IMG/VR virus record: IMGVR_UViG_3300047564_001471
Location: 1-40,215 of that record
Length of the DNA: 40,215 bases
Strand: one strand, 5' to 3'
DNA from: a virus
Below the pieces are notes generated by a model. The model saw only the letters and a list, made by a program, of their open reading frames with translations. It was not told the DNA's origin and did not search any database. Below, piece by piece: positions 23,755-31,730 of the stretch. Position 1 is the first letter of the stretch. Each line of letters begins with the position of its first letter. Made by a program: the position numbers and the translations under genes.

Positions 23755-24249
23755 TTATTTGGTCGGTATTGCTGGATTATACGGAATAGGGATCTTTCCG
23801 CTAGGGTGACAAACGAAATCTGAATAGTATTCGTTGACGATTGCATAGAACAAAATCTTGTCTTTTTTGTCCTGCTTGATCAACTCCCAAGGACGGTTGT
23901 TAAACCACTTGGAACTGATCTCGTGAGCAAAGCATTTTGGCAACTGCATCATGTGAGCAGTACCAGCAAAGAATGGATTGTCAGTACCGTGAACCTTGTA
24001 GAACTCACGCTGCTGTTTGCAAAACTCACGGACGTTCTCTACGTTTTTTTGCTCGTATTGAACGTATCGATTGCCGTCAATAGCACCGACCTTGTAGTCG
24101 ATATTGTCGGTTTTGAAGGTTTGTGACCAAGTACCAGACTTGACCTCGTTAAAAAGTTTGTCGTTGTGACGGAATACACCGTCAACACCAGCTTCAAGAA
24201 TACCTTTTGAGTAGTATTCTTCGTTGATCTTTACTTCGTCATCGGTCAT
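23755..24249 (-). CDS. Hypothetical 164-residue protein between capsid and connector genes
   Basis: The start at 24249 is preferred because GGAG lies 7 bases upstream; an in-frame ATG at 24261 gives 168 residues. KEGILEAGVDGVFRHNDKLFNEVKSGTW...YEQKNVENVREFCKQQREFYK is charged and mixed alpha/beta. No family recognised; a virion role is possible from its place in the late operon. Confidence 0.7.
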   Translation of the reverse strand: MTDDEVKINEEYYSKGILEAGVDGVFRHNDKLFNEVKSGTWSQTFKTDNIDYKVGAIDGNRYVQYEQKNVENVREFCKQQREFYKVHGTDNPFFAGTAHMMQLPKCFAHEISSKWFNNRPWELIKQDKKDKILFYAIVNEYYSDFVCHPSGKIPIPYNPAIPTK

Positions 24250-24294
24250 TGCTTTCTCCATGCTTTACCAAAGGAACCCCTTTCGGAGTCCCTT

Positions 24295-24315
24295 CAGAAA
24301 AGCCCCGGAGGGCTT
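24295..24315 (-). terminator. Rho-independent terminator behind the major capsid gene
   Basis: On the leftward RNA: AAGCCC, loop TCCG, GGGCTT, then TTCTG, directly after the capsid stop codon (24319-24321). A second imperfect hairpin (GGACTCC-GAAA-GGGGTTCC) follows at 24272-24290. It sits inside the late operon, so partial read-through would leave capsid mRNA in excess over the downstream tail genes. Confidence 0.75.
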
Positions 24316-24318
24316 AAA

Positions 24319-25476
24319 TCAGGCCAAGTAACGCTGGCACTGAGCGGCAGCACGAGGAGCTGTCACTGCTGCACCAGTTGGGCTGATAGCCGCCAACACA
24401 GCAACACCTGCTGGGTTACGAACAATCAGTGTACCTTCCATGATGTACTGATCCAAGGAAGCGTCAGCAGAGCTGAACACTTCGTTGTTTGGACCCAGTT
24501 CACGCAAGCTACCCCACTGGATAACGTCAGGGTTCAGGAACAGGGCAGAAGTGTTGTCTGCGCCTGTGGAGTCCATAACCCAAGAGTCATCGATCTGGTA
24601 GGTGTAGTTGAAGTCACCTTCGTAAGTACCAATCGTGTCGCCCTTGTCAGCAGGGTTAAAACGGTTGATCGAACGGCTGGTAGGCATCATGTCCGAGATG
24701 TGCGTACGCATGGAAGTGGGGACAACCATGTTCGTAATCTTGGCGTTGAAGCGCTGTTCAGCAGTGGTCACCAGTTGCTTGTACAGGTATGGGCTGAATT
24801 GCTGCAGCGTCACGCCAGACGAGAAGGTGAAGTAACCCAAGCCAGCATTGCTCAACAGGCCGTTGAAAGGCTGGTTGGTGTTGGTGGCAGAAGTCACATC
24901 GTTACCATCGCTGGTAGCCAGGTTCAGCACAGAAGTGCCGTCTGTGTCGTTGCCGGAACGTGTACCAGCGAACGAATACAGGGAACCAAAACGGCGACCG
25001 TTGTTGGGGGAAGCGCCTTGAGTAGCAGCTTGGCCGCTGTACTTGATAGAAGCGCCATCGGCACGAACCATCTGAAGTTCAACGTCAAACATGATTTCGG
25101 TCAATTGCTTGACCTCTTGGTAGGCTTGTGGATCGCCACCAGCTTGCTCAACAGCACGGGCAGTACCTGTAGCACCAATGACGGTGGTAAAGATCTGCGT
25201 GTAGTTGCCGCAGTTAGCACGGGTGTTGCTGTCAGCAGCAGAAGCGGCAACAGCAGCGCCTTCCAGCTTGGCGTTCAAAGCTGGGGTGCGGTAGTAGTCA
25301 ACAGGCCAGATGTGCAGAGTCGAGTTGACTTTGCGCTTCTTGGACATAGCCATGTTGGTCAGGGGGGTACGGTCTTTAACATAGTTAGAGACTGTCATGT
25401 CGAGGTCTTTGACCACGATATCGGTGGTATACGAGCCGTTGCCGTTACCAAGGTTTGCAGAGGTGATGGTAGCCAT
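24319..25476 (-). CDS. Major capsid protein, SU10-type (DUF5309)
   Basis: A 385-residue protein from the ATG at 25476, which has AGGAG upstream; the longer frame overlaps the scaffold gene. DRTPLTNMAMSKKRKVNSTLHIWPVDYY, NYTQIFTTVIGATGTARAV and DDSWVMDSTGADNTSALFLNPDVIQWGSLREL follow the HK97-fold SU10 capsid pattern. It forms the head shell around the scaffold encoded just upstream. A terminator follows immediately. Confidence 0.92.
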   Translation of the reverse strand: MATITSANLGNGNGSYTTDIVVKDLDMTVSNYVKDRTPLTNMAMSKKRKVNSTLHIWPVDYYRTPALNAKLEGAAVAASAADSNTRANCGNYTQIFTTVIGATGTARAVEQAGGDPQAYQEVKQLTEIMFDVELQMVRADGASIKYSGQAATQGASPNNGRRFGSLYSFAGTRSGNDTDGTSVLNLATSDGNDVTSATNTNQPFNGLLSNAGLGYFTFSSGVTLQQFSPYLYKQLVTTAEQRFNAKITNMVVPTSMRTHISDMMPTSRSINRFNPADKGDTIGTYEGDFNYTYQIDDSWVMDSTGADNTSALFLNPDVIQWGSLRELGPNNEVFSSADASLDQYIMEGTLIVRNPAGVAVLAAISPTGAAVTAPRAAAQCQRYLA

Positions 25477-25489
25477 TTGAAACTCCTGT

Positions 25490-26605
25490 TTAACGCTTGC
25501 GTTTGTTTGCTGCAAGCATGGTTGCTAAAAGATCGCGTGCTGCATTCTTATCGCCGGACTTAGCTTGCTTTTGAAGTTTTTCCATCTCGTTATCTGGAGC
25601 GGTTTTGGCCTTTGCCACCGGACGACTAGCAGCAGCTAGAGATCCACCAGCATTTTTGACCTTGGGTCCTTCCCGGAACTTCATACCATCCCGAATCAGA
25701 CCCAACAGAAATTCATCACTGGACACCAAATCGATGTTTGGCACACCAGGGACAAACGAACTGTTTGCACCTTTCCAATCCTTACCAAGCTTCTCACGAA
25801 TCTCAGTAAAGACAGCCTTGTTGCTCAACTCTTTGTCAGTAAAGGACTGTCTGGCTTTCTCCAAGCTTTCTTGGACCATCGCAGTACGATGCTGATAGAA
25901 CTGTTCAACTTTAGGCCGATTTGCCTTAATGAACTGCGACTTCTCTTCAATCAACTGAGCGTTTTGACGCATTGCTGCTTCAGCACGGCTCTTCTCTGTC
26001 GGATCAGTCGTGTTTTGATAGATTTGCGCCCATTGCTGGTTATATTCTTGGATCGTAATCAGCTCATCAGCAGCAGACTGCAACTGAGGAACGATTGTCA
26101 ACTCCAAGCCTATCTGCAAGCCATCAAGTTCACTCTTGCGCTTCGATTCATATTCTTCAAAATCTGCTTTTTCAGCTTTAAGCTTACGAGCATTTTCATG
26201 GATAGCACTACCTTGACCCAGAATAGAAGCTGCCTTCTCTGCTGTCAATTCAATAAAGCCGCCTTCTGCGTCCTTATTAGGAATCTTCAACATTACGTCA
26301 GGATTCTCTTTCGCAAACTCAATGAAATCGACTGCTTCGCTTACTCCATCGGAGGACTCGGCTTCAACTTCTGACTCTGCGGCATCCGACTCAACTGAAC
26401 TGCCATCTTCAGGTTCGACCCCTTCAACAGGAGCCGCCTCCGGGGATTTGGCTTGCGCCTCTTCTTGTCCGGCTGGTGGTGGAGAACTGCCATCGGGTTG
26501 CGGATTGTTACGCTTGTTAGCGGCAATCATGGCAGCGATAGCATCGGCGGGATTCGCCACACCAGTTTGCTCAGGGGCGGTCACTTGCGTGATTACGTCT
26601 GACAT
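25490..26605 (-). CDS. Scaffold-like protein (371 residues)
   Basis: Pro/Ser/Glu-rich acidic N-terminus (about 35-95), then a long helical charged body (ENARKLKAEKADFEEYESKRKSEL...) and a basic C-terminal helix rich in K/R (KLQKQAKSGDKNAARDLLATMLAANKRKR). Acid-rod-base proteins directly upstream of capsid genes are scaffolds. The C-terminal basic helix is the usual capsid-binding element. Confidence 0.8.
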   Translation of the reverse strand: MSDVITQVTAPEQTGVANPADAIAAMIAANKRNNPQPDGSSPPPAGQEEAQAKSPEAAPVEGVEPEDGSSVESDAAESEVEAESSDGVSEAVDFIEFAKENPDVMLKIPNKDAEGGFIELTAEKAASILGQGSAIHENARKLKAEKADFEEYESKRKSELDGLQIGLELTIVPQLQSAADELITIQEYNQQWAQIYQNTTDPTEKSRAEAAMRQNAQLIEEKSQFIKANRPKVEQFYQHRTAMVQESLEKARQSFTDKELSNKAVFTEIREKLGKDWKGANSSFVPGVPNIDLVSSDEFLLGLIRDGMKFREGPKVKNAGGSLAAASRPVAKAKTAPDNEMEKLQKQAKSGDKNAARDLLATMLAANKRKR

Positions 26606-26621
26606 AGTTTACTCTCTTTGG

Positions 26622-26939
26622 TTAAGTGTTAGATTTCTGAGCCACTTTTCCAAGATATTCGGTTTTCTCAATGAACCCGATGAAATCTCGTACTCCAGCA
26701 ACATTAAATGCATTTTCAATGCGTTCCGGATCGGTTCGACAATCTTCTAACCGTTCCAGCAAGTTAAACCTGTAAAGGTTAAACAACAGTGCAAAATCCT
26801 CATTCTTGATGAGGCGGGAAGCGCACTCCCCGTTTTCAATAGCTAAAGTTCTTCGATGTACATCGGCTCCTTTACTTGAATCTACGGATTTTGTCCGTCT
26901 GTTGAAATATTCCCTAATTCTATATACCAAGCTTTTCAT
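26622..26939 (-). CDS. 105-residue hypothetical protein between portal and scaffold
   Basis: AAAGGA lies 6 bases before the ATG. N-terminus basic (MKSLVYRIREYFNRRTKSVD), then a helical region (FALLFNLYRFNLLERLEDC). No motif. The late-operon location suggests an assembly or minor virion role. Confidence 0.68.
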   Translation of the reverse strand: MKSLVYRIREYFNRRTKSVDSSKGADVHRRTLAIENGECASRLIKNEDFALLFNLYRFNLLERLEDCRTDPERIENAFNVAGVRDFIGFIEKTEYLGKVAQKSNT

Positions 26940-26948
26940 TGCAATCCT

Positions 26949-29111
26949 TTAATCAACTTGAATTGAGTGGAGTTTTCCTCGTTTAGCAGCCAAAGCCTCA
27001 AACATGTTGTCTGTATCAATGTCTTCAGCTTTCTTCTGCGTGAACATTGTGTTTGCCATTGTGTCTTCAATCTTGGCTTTGTTCAAATCTGTTTCAGATT
27101 GAATCTTCTGTTGTTCAGCGCTCGGACCTTTTTCGGCTTGAGCTTGCATGATTTTTGCAGCTTCTTCCAATGTAGGCAAATAAGCGTCAACGTCTTTGAC
27201 ACCCAAAACCCGCAAGGTATCCTCAAAAGGACGGCGCAATTTGCCAAACAACTCAGGAACGCTAGGGTCCAGACCCATCATTGCCTGGGTAAACTGCTGT
27301 TGAGCCTGACCAATCAACTGTTGGCGGGTCAAACGGTTCTCATCGGACAGGAAACCAAGAGCCAAATCGATGTTGATCAGCTTACGGTCAATGAACTCGT
27401 AGTTTTCCATTGAGATAGCGTCCATAAATGGAGCGCCCTTGGCACAAACACCTGCCAACTGCTGAATGTTGTAGTCGTCCGAGTACTGAATCAGGGTCTT
27501 CCAGACAATGTAGATCATGTCCCGCAGACCAATGGCACAGTTCTTAACCATTTCATCTTGGATGAGCTGGTTAGGACCCATAGCCAATTGCAGCTTAAAG
27601 CCCGAGTTGCCGTCCTTCATCACTTCAGGATTAAGCACATCGTTGGGGCTTGTCATGCCGATCATTGCCATCTTGTCGGCTTCAAACCGCTGCATGGACG
27701 ATTGGACGTAAGCCAAGTTGCCCTGCATGGGTGCAAATTCGTAGATGTGCTTGGCAGGATCAAACTTACGGTCCAAGATGAACATGGCAGACACACCACG
27801 TTGGATCTCTTCCGCATCCATGAACTCTGGGTTGACACCGATACGAGGTGTCGAGGACTGCATGGCAAAAGCCATCTCAGCACGAGCAATCGATGTGGCG
27901 TATTCCTGCATAGGCACAAGGCGTTCTGCAAGGGAGTAGCCAAAGAAGTTGCCAGTGATTGGCTTAGGGCACATTGCCGCCAAAGGAATGAAGTCCACCT
28001 CTTTGACGTACAAAACATACGAGCCAGAGAAGCAGCACTCAACGATTTCCTCTTCACCGTCACCGTCAACGTCTTTGCGAATCCATGCGGTGGTCAGCAT
28101 GATGACTCGGCTGTAACGGTCAGCACCAGCAGAAGCAATTACGCCTTGGCCGGGAACAGGAGTGGAATCACGAGCATGCAAAGCAAGATCGTTTTCCAAT
28201 GCACCTGCTTGGTAAGCGCCAGCAGGACCATAGGCAGCGTGTTCAGCAAGTTTCTCAAGGTCAACATACGGGAATTGAGCTTTGCACTCATGGATGGTCA
28301 TTGGATCGTAGAAACCTACAAAATCTTGATCCTGGATATTGGGAATTGTTGGGTTACAGACAAAGTAATGTTGGGCAACGTGCTTGATACGGACAGATGT
28401 CGAGAAACCCGTCATCTTGTACTTGGCACGGTAGATGGTATTGGCAGAAATTGCCTCATTGACCTCTTCTTGGACGGTTCCTTGGTCGTCATCAGGATTC
28501 ATCATCTCCTGCATGACACCTTCAAGGTCAACGTCAATCTTACGCATGTTCTGACGCTTAACTGTCAGACCTTTTTCAGCAGCCATAGTCTCAAAGACTC
28601 GCAACTGATCTCGTGTACCTTCAACTTCTTTGTACTGCGTAATAGGCTCCCGCACTGGAGAAACCATCACAACACCGTTCTTGTGCAACAACGAGTCTTG
28701 TGCCCAATCACGGATGACAGCATAAGAATCGTTCTTTGAGTTGATCATGTACTTGACCATCTCAGTTGCTTGATTGGCTTGTGCGCTGTCTTGCTCACTG
28801 AACCGCTCAAACTCAAAGTTAACCTTGCCGTTTGGCATCAGGCATTTGGTAATGATGGCCGTAGCGTAATCAACACCAGGGGTCACTACAGGGTGGATGT
28901 AGTCAATGCCCCGGATTGGCTCGGTGGAGTTGCTGACAGCAATGTTGAGGTAGTGGTAATCAGAAAGACGGTTAAACGTGTTCTTGGCTTGCGTCAATCG
29001 CAAGTAGTCCACCATCTTCAAGTACACCTCATGTGCAACTTGGAAAACAATCCCTTTGTTGCCAGCAGGTGCTTCGATGTACTCAACGATAATATTTTGT
29101 TTATCCAACAT
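26949..29111 (-). CDS. Portal protein, P22 gp1-like
   Basis: A 720-residue protein, close to the 725 of P22 gp1. YHYLNIAVSNSTEPIRGIDYIHPVVTPGVDYATAIITKCLMPNGK near the N-terminus, wing and stem regions with LAERLVPMQEYATSIARAEMAF, SPNDVLNPEVMKDGNSGFKLQLAMGPNQLIQDEMVKN as the central helix-rich part, and a charged helical barrel-like C-terminus (AEKGPSAEQQKIQSETDLNKAKIEDTMAN, read in pieces of the chain). It forms the dodecameric DNA gate and docks the terminase encoded just upstream. AAAGGAT precedes the ATG. Confidence 0.9.
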   Translation of the reverse strand: MLDKQNIIVEYIEAPAGNKGIVFQVAHEVYLKMVDYLRLTQAKNTFNRLSDYHYLNIAVSNSTEPIRGIDYIHPVVTPGVDYATAIITKCLMPNGKVNFEFERFSEQDSAQANQATEMVKYMINSKNDSYAVIRDWAQDSLLHKNGVVMVSPVREPITQYKEVEGTRDQLRVFETMAAEKGLTVKRQNMRKIDVDLEGVMQEMMNPDDDQGTVQEEVNEAISANTIYRAKYKMTGFSTSVRIKHVAQHYFVCNPTIPNIQDQDFVGFYDPMTIHECKAQFPYVDLEKLAEHAAYGPAGAYQAGALENDLALHARDSTPVPGQGVIASAGADRYSRVIMLTTAWIRKDVDGDGEEEIVECCFSGSYVLYVKEVDFIPLAAMCPKPITGNFFGYSLAERLVPMQEYATSIARAEMAFAMQSSTPRIGVNPEFMDAEEIQRGVSAMFILDRKFDPAKHIYEFAPMQGNLAYVQSSMQRFEADKMAMIGMTSPNDVLNPEVMKDGNSGFKLQLAMGPNQLIQDEMVKNCAIGLRDMIYIVWKTLIQYSDDYNIQQLAGVCAKGAPFMDAISMENYEFIDRKLINIDLALGFLSDENRLTRQQLIGQAQQQFTQAMMGLDPSVPELFGKLRRPFEDTLRVLGVKDVDAYLPTLEEAAKIMQAQAEKGPSAEQQKIQSETDLNKAKIEDTMANTMFTQKKAEDIDTDNMFEALAAKRGKLHSIQVD

Positions 29112-29113
29112 GA

Positions 29114-31555
29114 TTAAATCCTTTGCACCTTGCCATCAACGGGTGTTGGACGGCGATATTGGAAAGAGTTGGCCCGACTGACCACCGTTTCCCCGTGACC
29201 CTGAATCAACGCCAAGATTCCAATACGGGCAGAGTCAATGTGATCGTCCGGATCACTGAACCTGCCAGCGTCATCAATAGCGTAGTTCCTTGCCTCATCG
29301 AGAAAATCGACACAAGACTCATTGATCATCAATGTGCCACGTTCCATTCCCATCCGCATTATATTGATTCCATAGGACTTATGGTTGGTTACCTTGCCCT
29401 GGTCGTTTACTGGGTTCAATATAGCACCCGGAATACAGTTTAGGCCATAGTTGTCCTCAAACACTTCCCGAACCGACTGTTCAGTCAAGGTATACCGACC
29501 AGCTTGGGTCGCATCATGGGGCAAAGCAATCGGGATACCCTTGGATTCTCTGTCCATCAAATAATGGACGTACTCATCCGGGGTTTCGCCTTGGGGAATC
29601 TTAATCTGACGGTGCAAATAGATGATTTCTTCCACAGGATTGCGGAAAAAGAAGCTAATCACGGTTGGGTCATTGCGGATACCCAAGTCAAACGAGATCA
29701 AACGCTCAAGTTTTGGATCATTCTTGAGGTCAATGTCAGTTGCTTTGTATGTCGGCCAGTTAAGGATTGGGAAAACCACGCCTTTGCCGACCAACGGAAT
29801 ACCTTTGATACGGCAGTCTCGCTCCCAAGGCATAAAGTCACGGGATAACTGATCCCGCTCTTCTTGGCTGAAGAACTTCTCACCCCATTCGTTTTCAAAC
29901 GGGATGTCGTCCCAAGTCACTCGCACATGGGTGTAGCCGTCAATCTTGTCCCAGAACTTACGCACGAGTCCGGACATACCTTTGAGTGGCGTAAACGAAC
30001 ACATAACCTGCCCATTACGCTGTGCTGTACGGACAACAAGTTCCGAGAACACTTCATCTGGGGGTTGTTCGTCCAAGACAACAAGGTCAAGCTCAAAACC
30101 CTGCAAGTGACGCACTTGTTGGGTGTAGTTTGAGAAATACAGCTTTGATTTACCACCGGAACTATGCCAAATCTCAATAGACAGGACGTTAGCCCCATCC
30201 GTTCTGTATGACTTCTCGTCAATACACTCCAAAGGGATAGAGCCTGTTCCTAATTTGTACGATTGCTTGATGTCATCACATCCAAGCAGCTTGCTTTGCA
30301 GTGTCTTGGCTACCTGTTCCCAGGATTCACCAGCACACATGGCAATGATGGGTTTGTCCCACTTCTTGCCTTTCCAATTTTTGGGATATCTGCCTGTCAG
30401 GTGGTAAGCAGTCTCGTAGGTCGAGGCGATTGTATTGTGGTGAACAATGCCAGCACTGATGTAGTTTTCAGTGCCAGGAACAGTAAAGTCATAGCAATCA
30501 TGGACGCCAATCGGTTGATACGCTATAATCTGGTTAGCATCAACACTAAAGGGGTTTACCAATGAAGGCTTTTCAATTTGATCTTGACCAGTTGCGTGAA
30601 TTGATTGAAGTTCAGCAATTGACGCAAGAACAAGTCTCTGCAATTCTTGGATGTAGTCGCACAACTTTGCAGAGGGCATGTTATCGCTATGAGTTAAATA
30701 CTCAGCGAACAGGTCCACGATCTGGCGACAGGCATCCAGATTGGAAAGGTGGTCGAACTTTGGTTGGTGGGTATTGGTATATCTATCAACCAGACCATCC
30801 GCATCGCACAAAGAAAAATACTGTCGCAGAGCATCGACTTGTGATGGAAGAACATTTAGGCCGGTATTTATTGCGAACAGAAGTTGTTCATCATAAGAAC
30901 GGAGATTCTCAAGACAATCGATTAGAAAACCTAGAAGTGTTTTCCACGAACGCTCTTCATCTGAAGCATGAACTCTCCGGGCGCACTCCAAACTGGTCGC
31001 CCCAAGGTTTGGAAGCGATGGCAGCAGGTTCTCGCAAAAGACGTATTCAGCTCCAGACTGCAAAACGCGATGCCCAAGGGCGGCTTCTATCCAGCGACCA
31101 TTCGACATCCACAGACGAACGCAAGGCTCCGCAGGTTTCATGATTGGCTGAATGGCAGTTTTAATTACTGCCTTCTCACCATCCCAAGACCAAACCTTAA
31201 ACGGCTTGTTTTGTCTGTACATCTCGCCGTAGGTAATCTTGCTTCCATCGGGCAGGTCTAAAACTGTTGCTGCTGTACAACATTTTCCTGCACGGTTGGC
31301 TGCAATCATCCCTCTACGGGCAAAGTGAGCGCCTGTCTCAAAGAACTCAGTCTGGTACTTGAAAGGTCTGAACCACTTCAAGGTATTGAACTGCATGTCT
31401 TTGGCGACAGTATCTCTTGCCGCTTTCATCTTGCGTAGTTGGTCGGCATCAAGATGCTTGATAGCAGCCTTGCCACCAGCCAACTTCACAAGGTGTTTGA
31501 GTGCCCGATCCTTGTAGATGGGCAGTATGTAGTCACTGGCTTCACTTTTTGCCAT
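29114..31555 (-). CDS. terL: Large terminase subunit precursor, interrupted by an intein
   Basis: An 813-residue precursor (530 after intein removal). The N-extein ends AANRAGK and the C-extein starts TIASTYE, giving the Walker A AANRAGKT only after splicing. Walker B is LVVLDEQ with D495 and E496, and the nuclease domain has ISFDLGIRNDP (D623) and a late DDHIDSAR. It packages DNA through the portal and cuts concatemers. The ATG at 31555 is chosen over an in-frame GTG three codons upstream. Unspliced protein cannot bind ATP normally, so packaging should depend on intein splicing. Confidence 0.93.
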   Translation of the reverse strand: MAKSEASDYILPIYKDRALKHLVKLAGGKAAIKHLDADQLRKMKAARDTVAKDMQFNTLKWFRPFKYQTEFFETGAHFARRGMIAANRAGKCCTAATVLDLPDGSKITYGEMYRQNKPFKVWSWDGEKAVIKTAIQPIMKPAEPCVRLWMSNGRWIEAALGHRVLQSGAEYVFCENLLPSLPNLGATSLECARRVHASDEERSWKTLLGFLIDCLENLRSYDEQLLFAINTGLNVLPSQVDALRQYFSLCDADGLVDRYTNTHQPKFDHLSNLDACRQIVDLFAEYLTHSDNMPSAKLCDYIQELQRLVLASIAELQSIHATGQDQIEKPSLVNPFSVDANQIIAYQPIGVHDCYDFTVPGTENYISAGIVHHNTIASTYETAYHLTGRYPKNWKGKKWDKPIIAMCAGESWEQVAKTLQSKLLGCDDIKQSYKLGTGSIPLECIDEKSYRTDGANVLSIEIWHSSGGKSKLYFSNYTQQVRHLQGFELDLVVLDEQPPDEVFSELVVRTAQRNGQVMCSFTPLKGMSGLVRKFWDKIDGYTHVRVTWDDIPFENEWGEKFFSQEERDQLSRDFMPWERDCRIKGIPLVGKGVVFPILNWPTYKATDIDLKNDPKLERLISFDLGIRNDPTVISFFFRNPVEEIIYLHRQIKIPQGETPDEYVHYLMDRESKGIPIALPHDATQAGRYTLTEQSVREVFEDNYGLNCIPGAILNPVNDQGKVTNHKSYGINIMRMGMERGTLMINESCVDFLDEARNYAIDDAGRFSDPDDHIDSARIGILALIQGHGETVVSRANSFQYRRPTPVDGKVQRI
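30502..30530 (+). promoter_or_regulatory. Sigma70-type promoter for the antisense endonuclease gene
   Basis: TGGACG at 30502-30507, 17 bases, then a perfect TATAAT at 30525-30530, pointing into the HNH gene that starts at 30562. The predicted transcript start near 30537 leaves a leader of about 25 bases with AAAGGGG before the ATG. On the other strand these bases encode intein residues near the C-terminal splicing block. Confidence 0.7.
30562..31143 (+). CDS. HNH homing endonuclease encoded antisense within the terL intein
   Basis: A 193-residue protein. A helix-turn-helix-like N-terminus (LTQEQVSAILGCSRTTLQRAC, in parts) is followed by HPDWKGG and an HNH_3-type core: AEHRLVMEEHLG, VVHHKNGDSQDN (H110, H111, N113), RLENLEVFS and HLKHE (H133, H136). 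Ribosome binding site AAAGGGG. It lies wholly inside the intein coding region on the opposite strand, 194 codons including the stop. The usual antisense shadow frames here put the third codon base opposite the first base of the real codon; this gene is in a different phase (first bases opposite), which supports genuine coding. Confidence 0.92.
   Translation: MKAFQFDLDQLRELIEVQQLTQEQVSAILGCSRTTLQRACYRYELNTQRTGPRSGDRHPDWKGGRTLVGGYWYIYQPDHPHRTKKNTVAEHRLVMEEHLGRYLLRTEVVHHKNGDSQDNRLENLEVFSTNALHLKHELSGRTPNWSPQGLEAMAAGSRKRRIQLQTAKRDAQGRLLSSDHSTSTDERKAPQVS
31154..31175 (+). terminator. Terminator-like hairpin just after the antisense endonuclease gene
   Basis: GGCAGT, loop TTTAATT, ACTGCC, then TTCTC, beginning 10 bases after the endonuclease stop. 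The U-tract is weak. Together with the promoter at 30502-30530 it would limit the plus-strand transcript to the endonuclease cassette inside the intein. Confidence 0.4.
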
Positions 31556-31730
31556 ATGCGTCACGCATGGTCAGCAAGAGGTCAGCAGCAGAAGCAAGGT
31601 AGTAAACATCCTTTGGCTCCAAGACACGATCTCCTTGAAGATCCTTCTGTAGCCACTCTAATGTTTTTCTTGCACAAGCCTCTGCTTGAGCTGACAACTT
31701 TTGACGGAAGATGGTTGAATGATCTTCCAT
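31542..31730 (-). CDS. 62-residue protein directly upstream of terL
   Basis: The start at 31730 overlaps the upstream stop (TGATG). MEDHSTIFRQKLSAQAEACARKTLEWLQKDL is helical and charged, and the stop lies inside the start of terL (14-base overlap). The position fits a small terminase-associated protein; the usual terS candidate is further upstream (32931-33422). Confidence 0.65.
   Translation of the reverse strand: MEDHSTIFRQKLSAQAEACARKTLEWLQKDLQGDRVLEPKDVYYLASAADLLLTMRDAYGKK

Larger units (their letters stand above)
30434..31282 (-). mobile_element. Intein in the Walker A motif of TerL, with antisense endonuclease gene inside
   Basis: 283 codons. Block A starts CCTAATVLDLPDG, with C1 the first Cys after AGK. 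Block B is NGRWIEAALGHRVL. Block F/G is CYDFTVPGTENYISAGIVHHN, ending in His-Asn, and the next residue is Thr (+1). This is a complete class 1 splicing domain set. No LAGLIDADG or sense-strand nuclease is present: the roughly 150-residue middle part is merely the antisense reading of an HNH gene on the plus strand. Splicing would restore GK-T exactly at the ATP-binding loop. Confidence 0.92.

Noticed and set aside
24700-25563. 287-codon plus-strand frame opposite the capsid gene
   Set aside because: Same shadow phase as the portal case and no recognisable protein.
27558-28739. 393-codon plus-strand frame opposite the portal gene
   Set aside because: Third-base-opposite-first-base phase, the usual codon-bias shadow; no domain or ribosome binding site.
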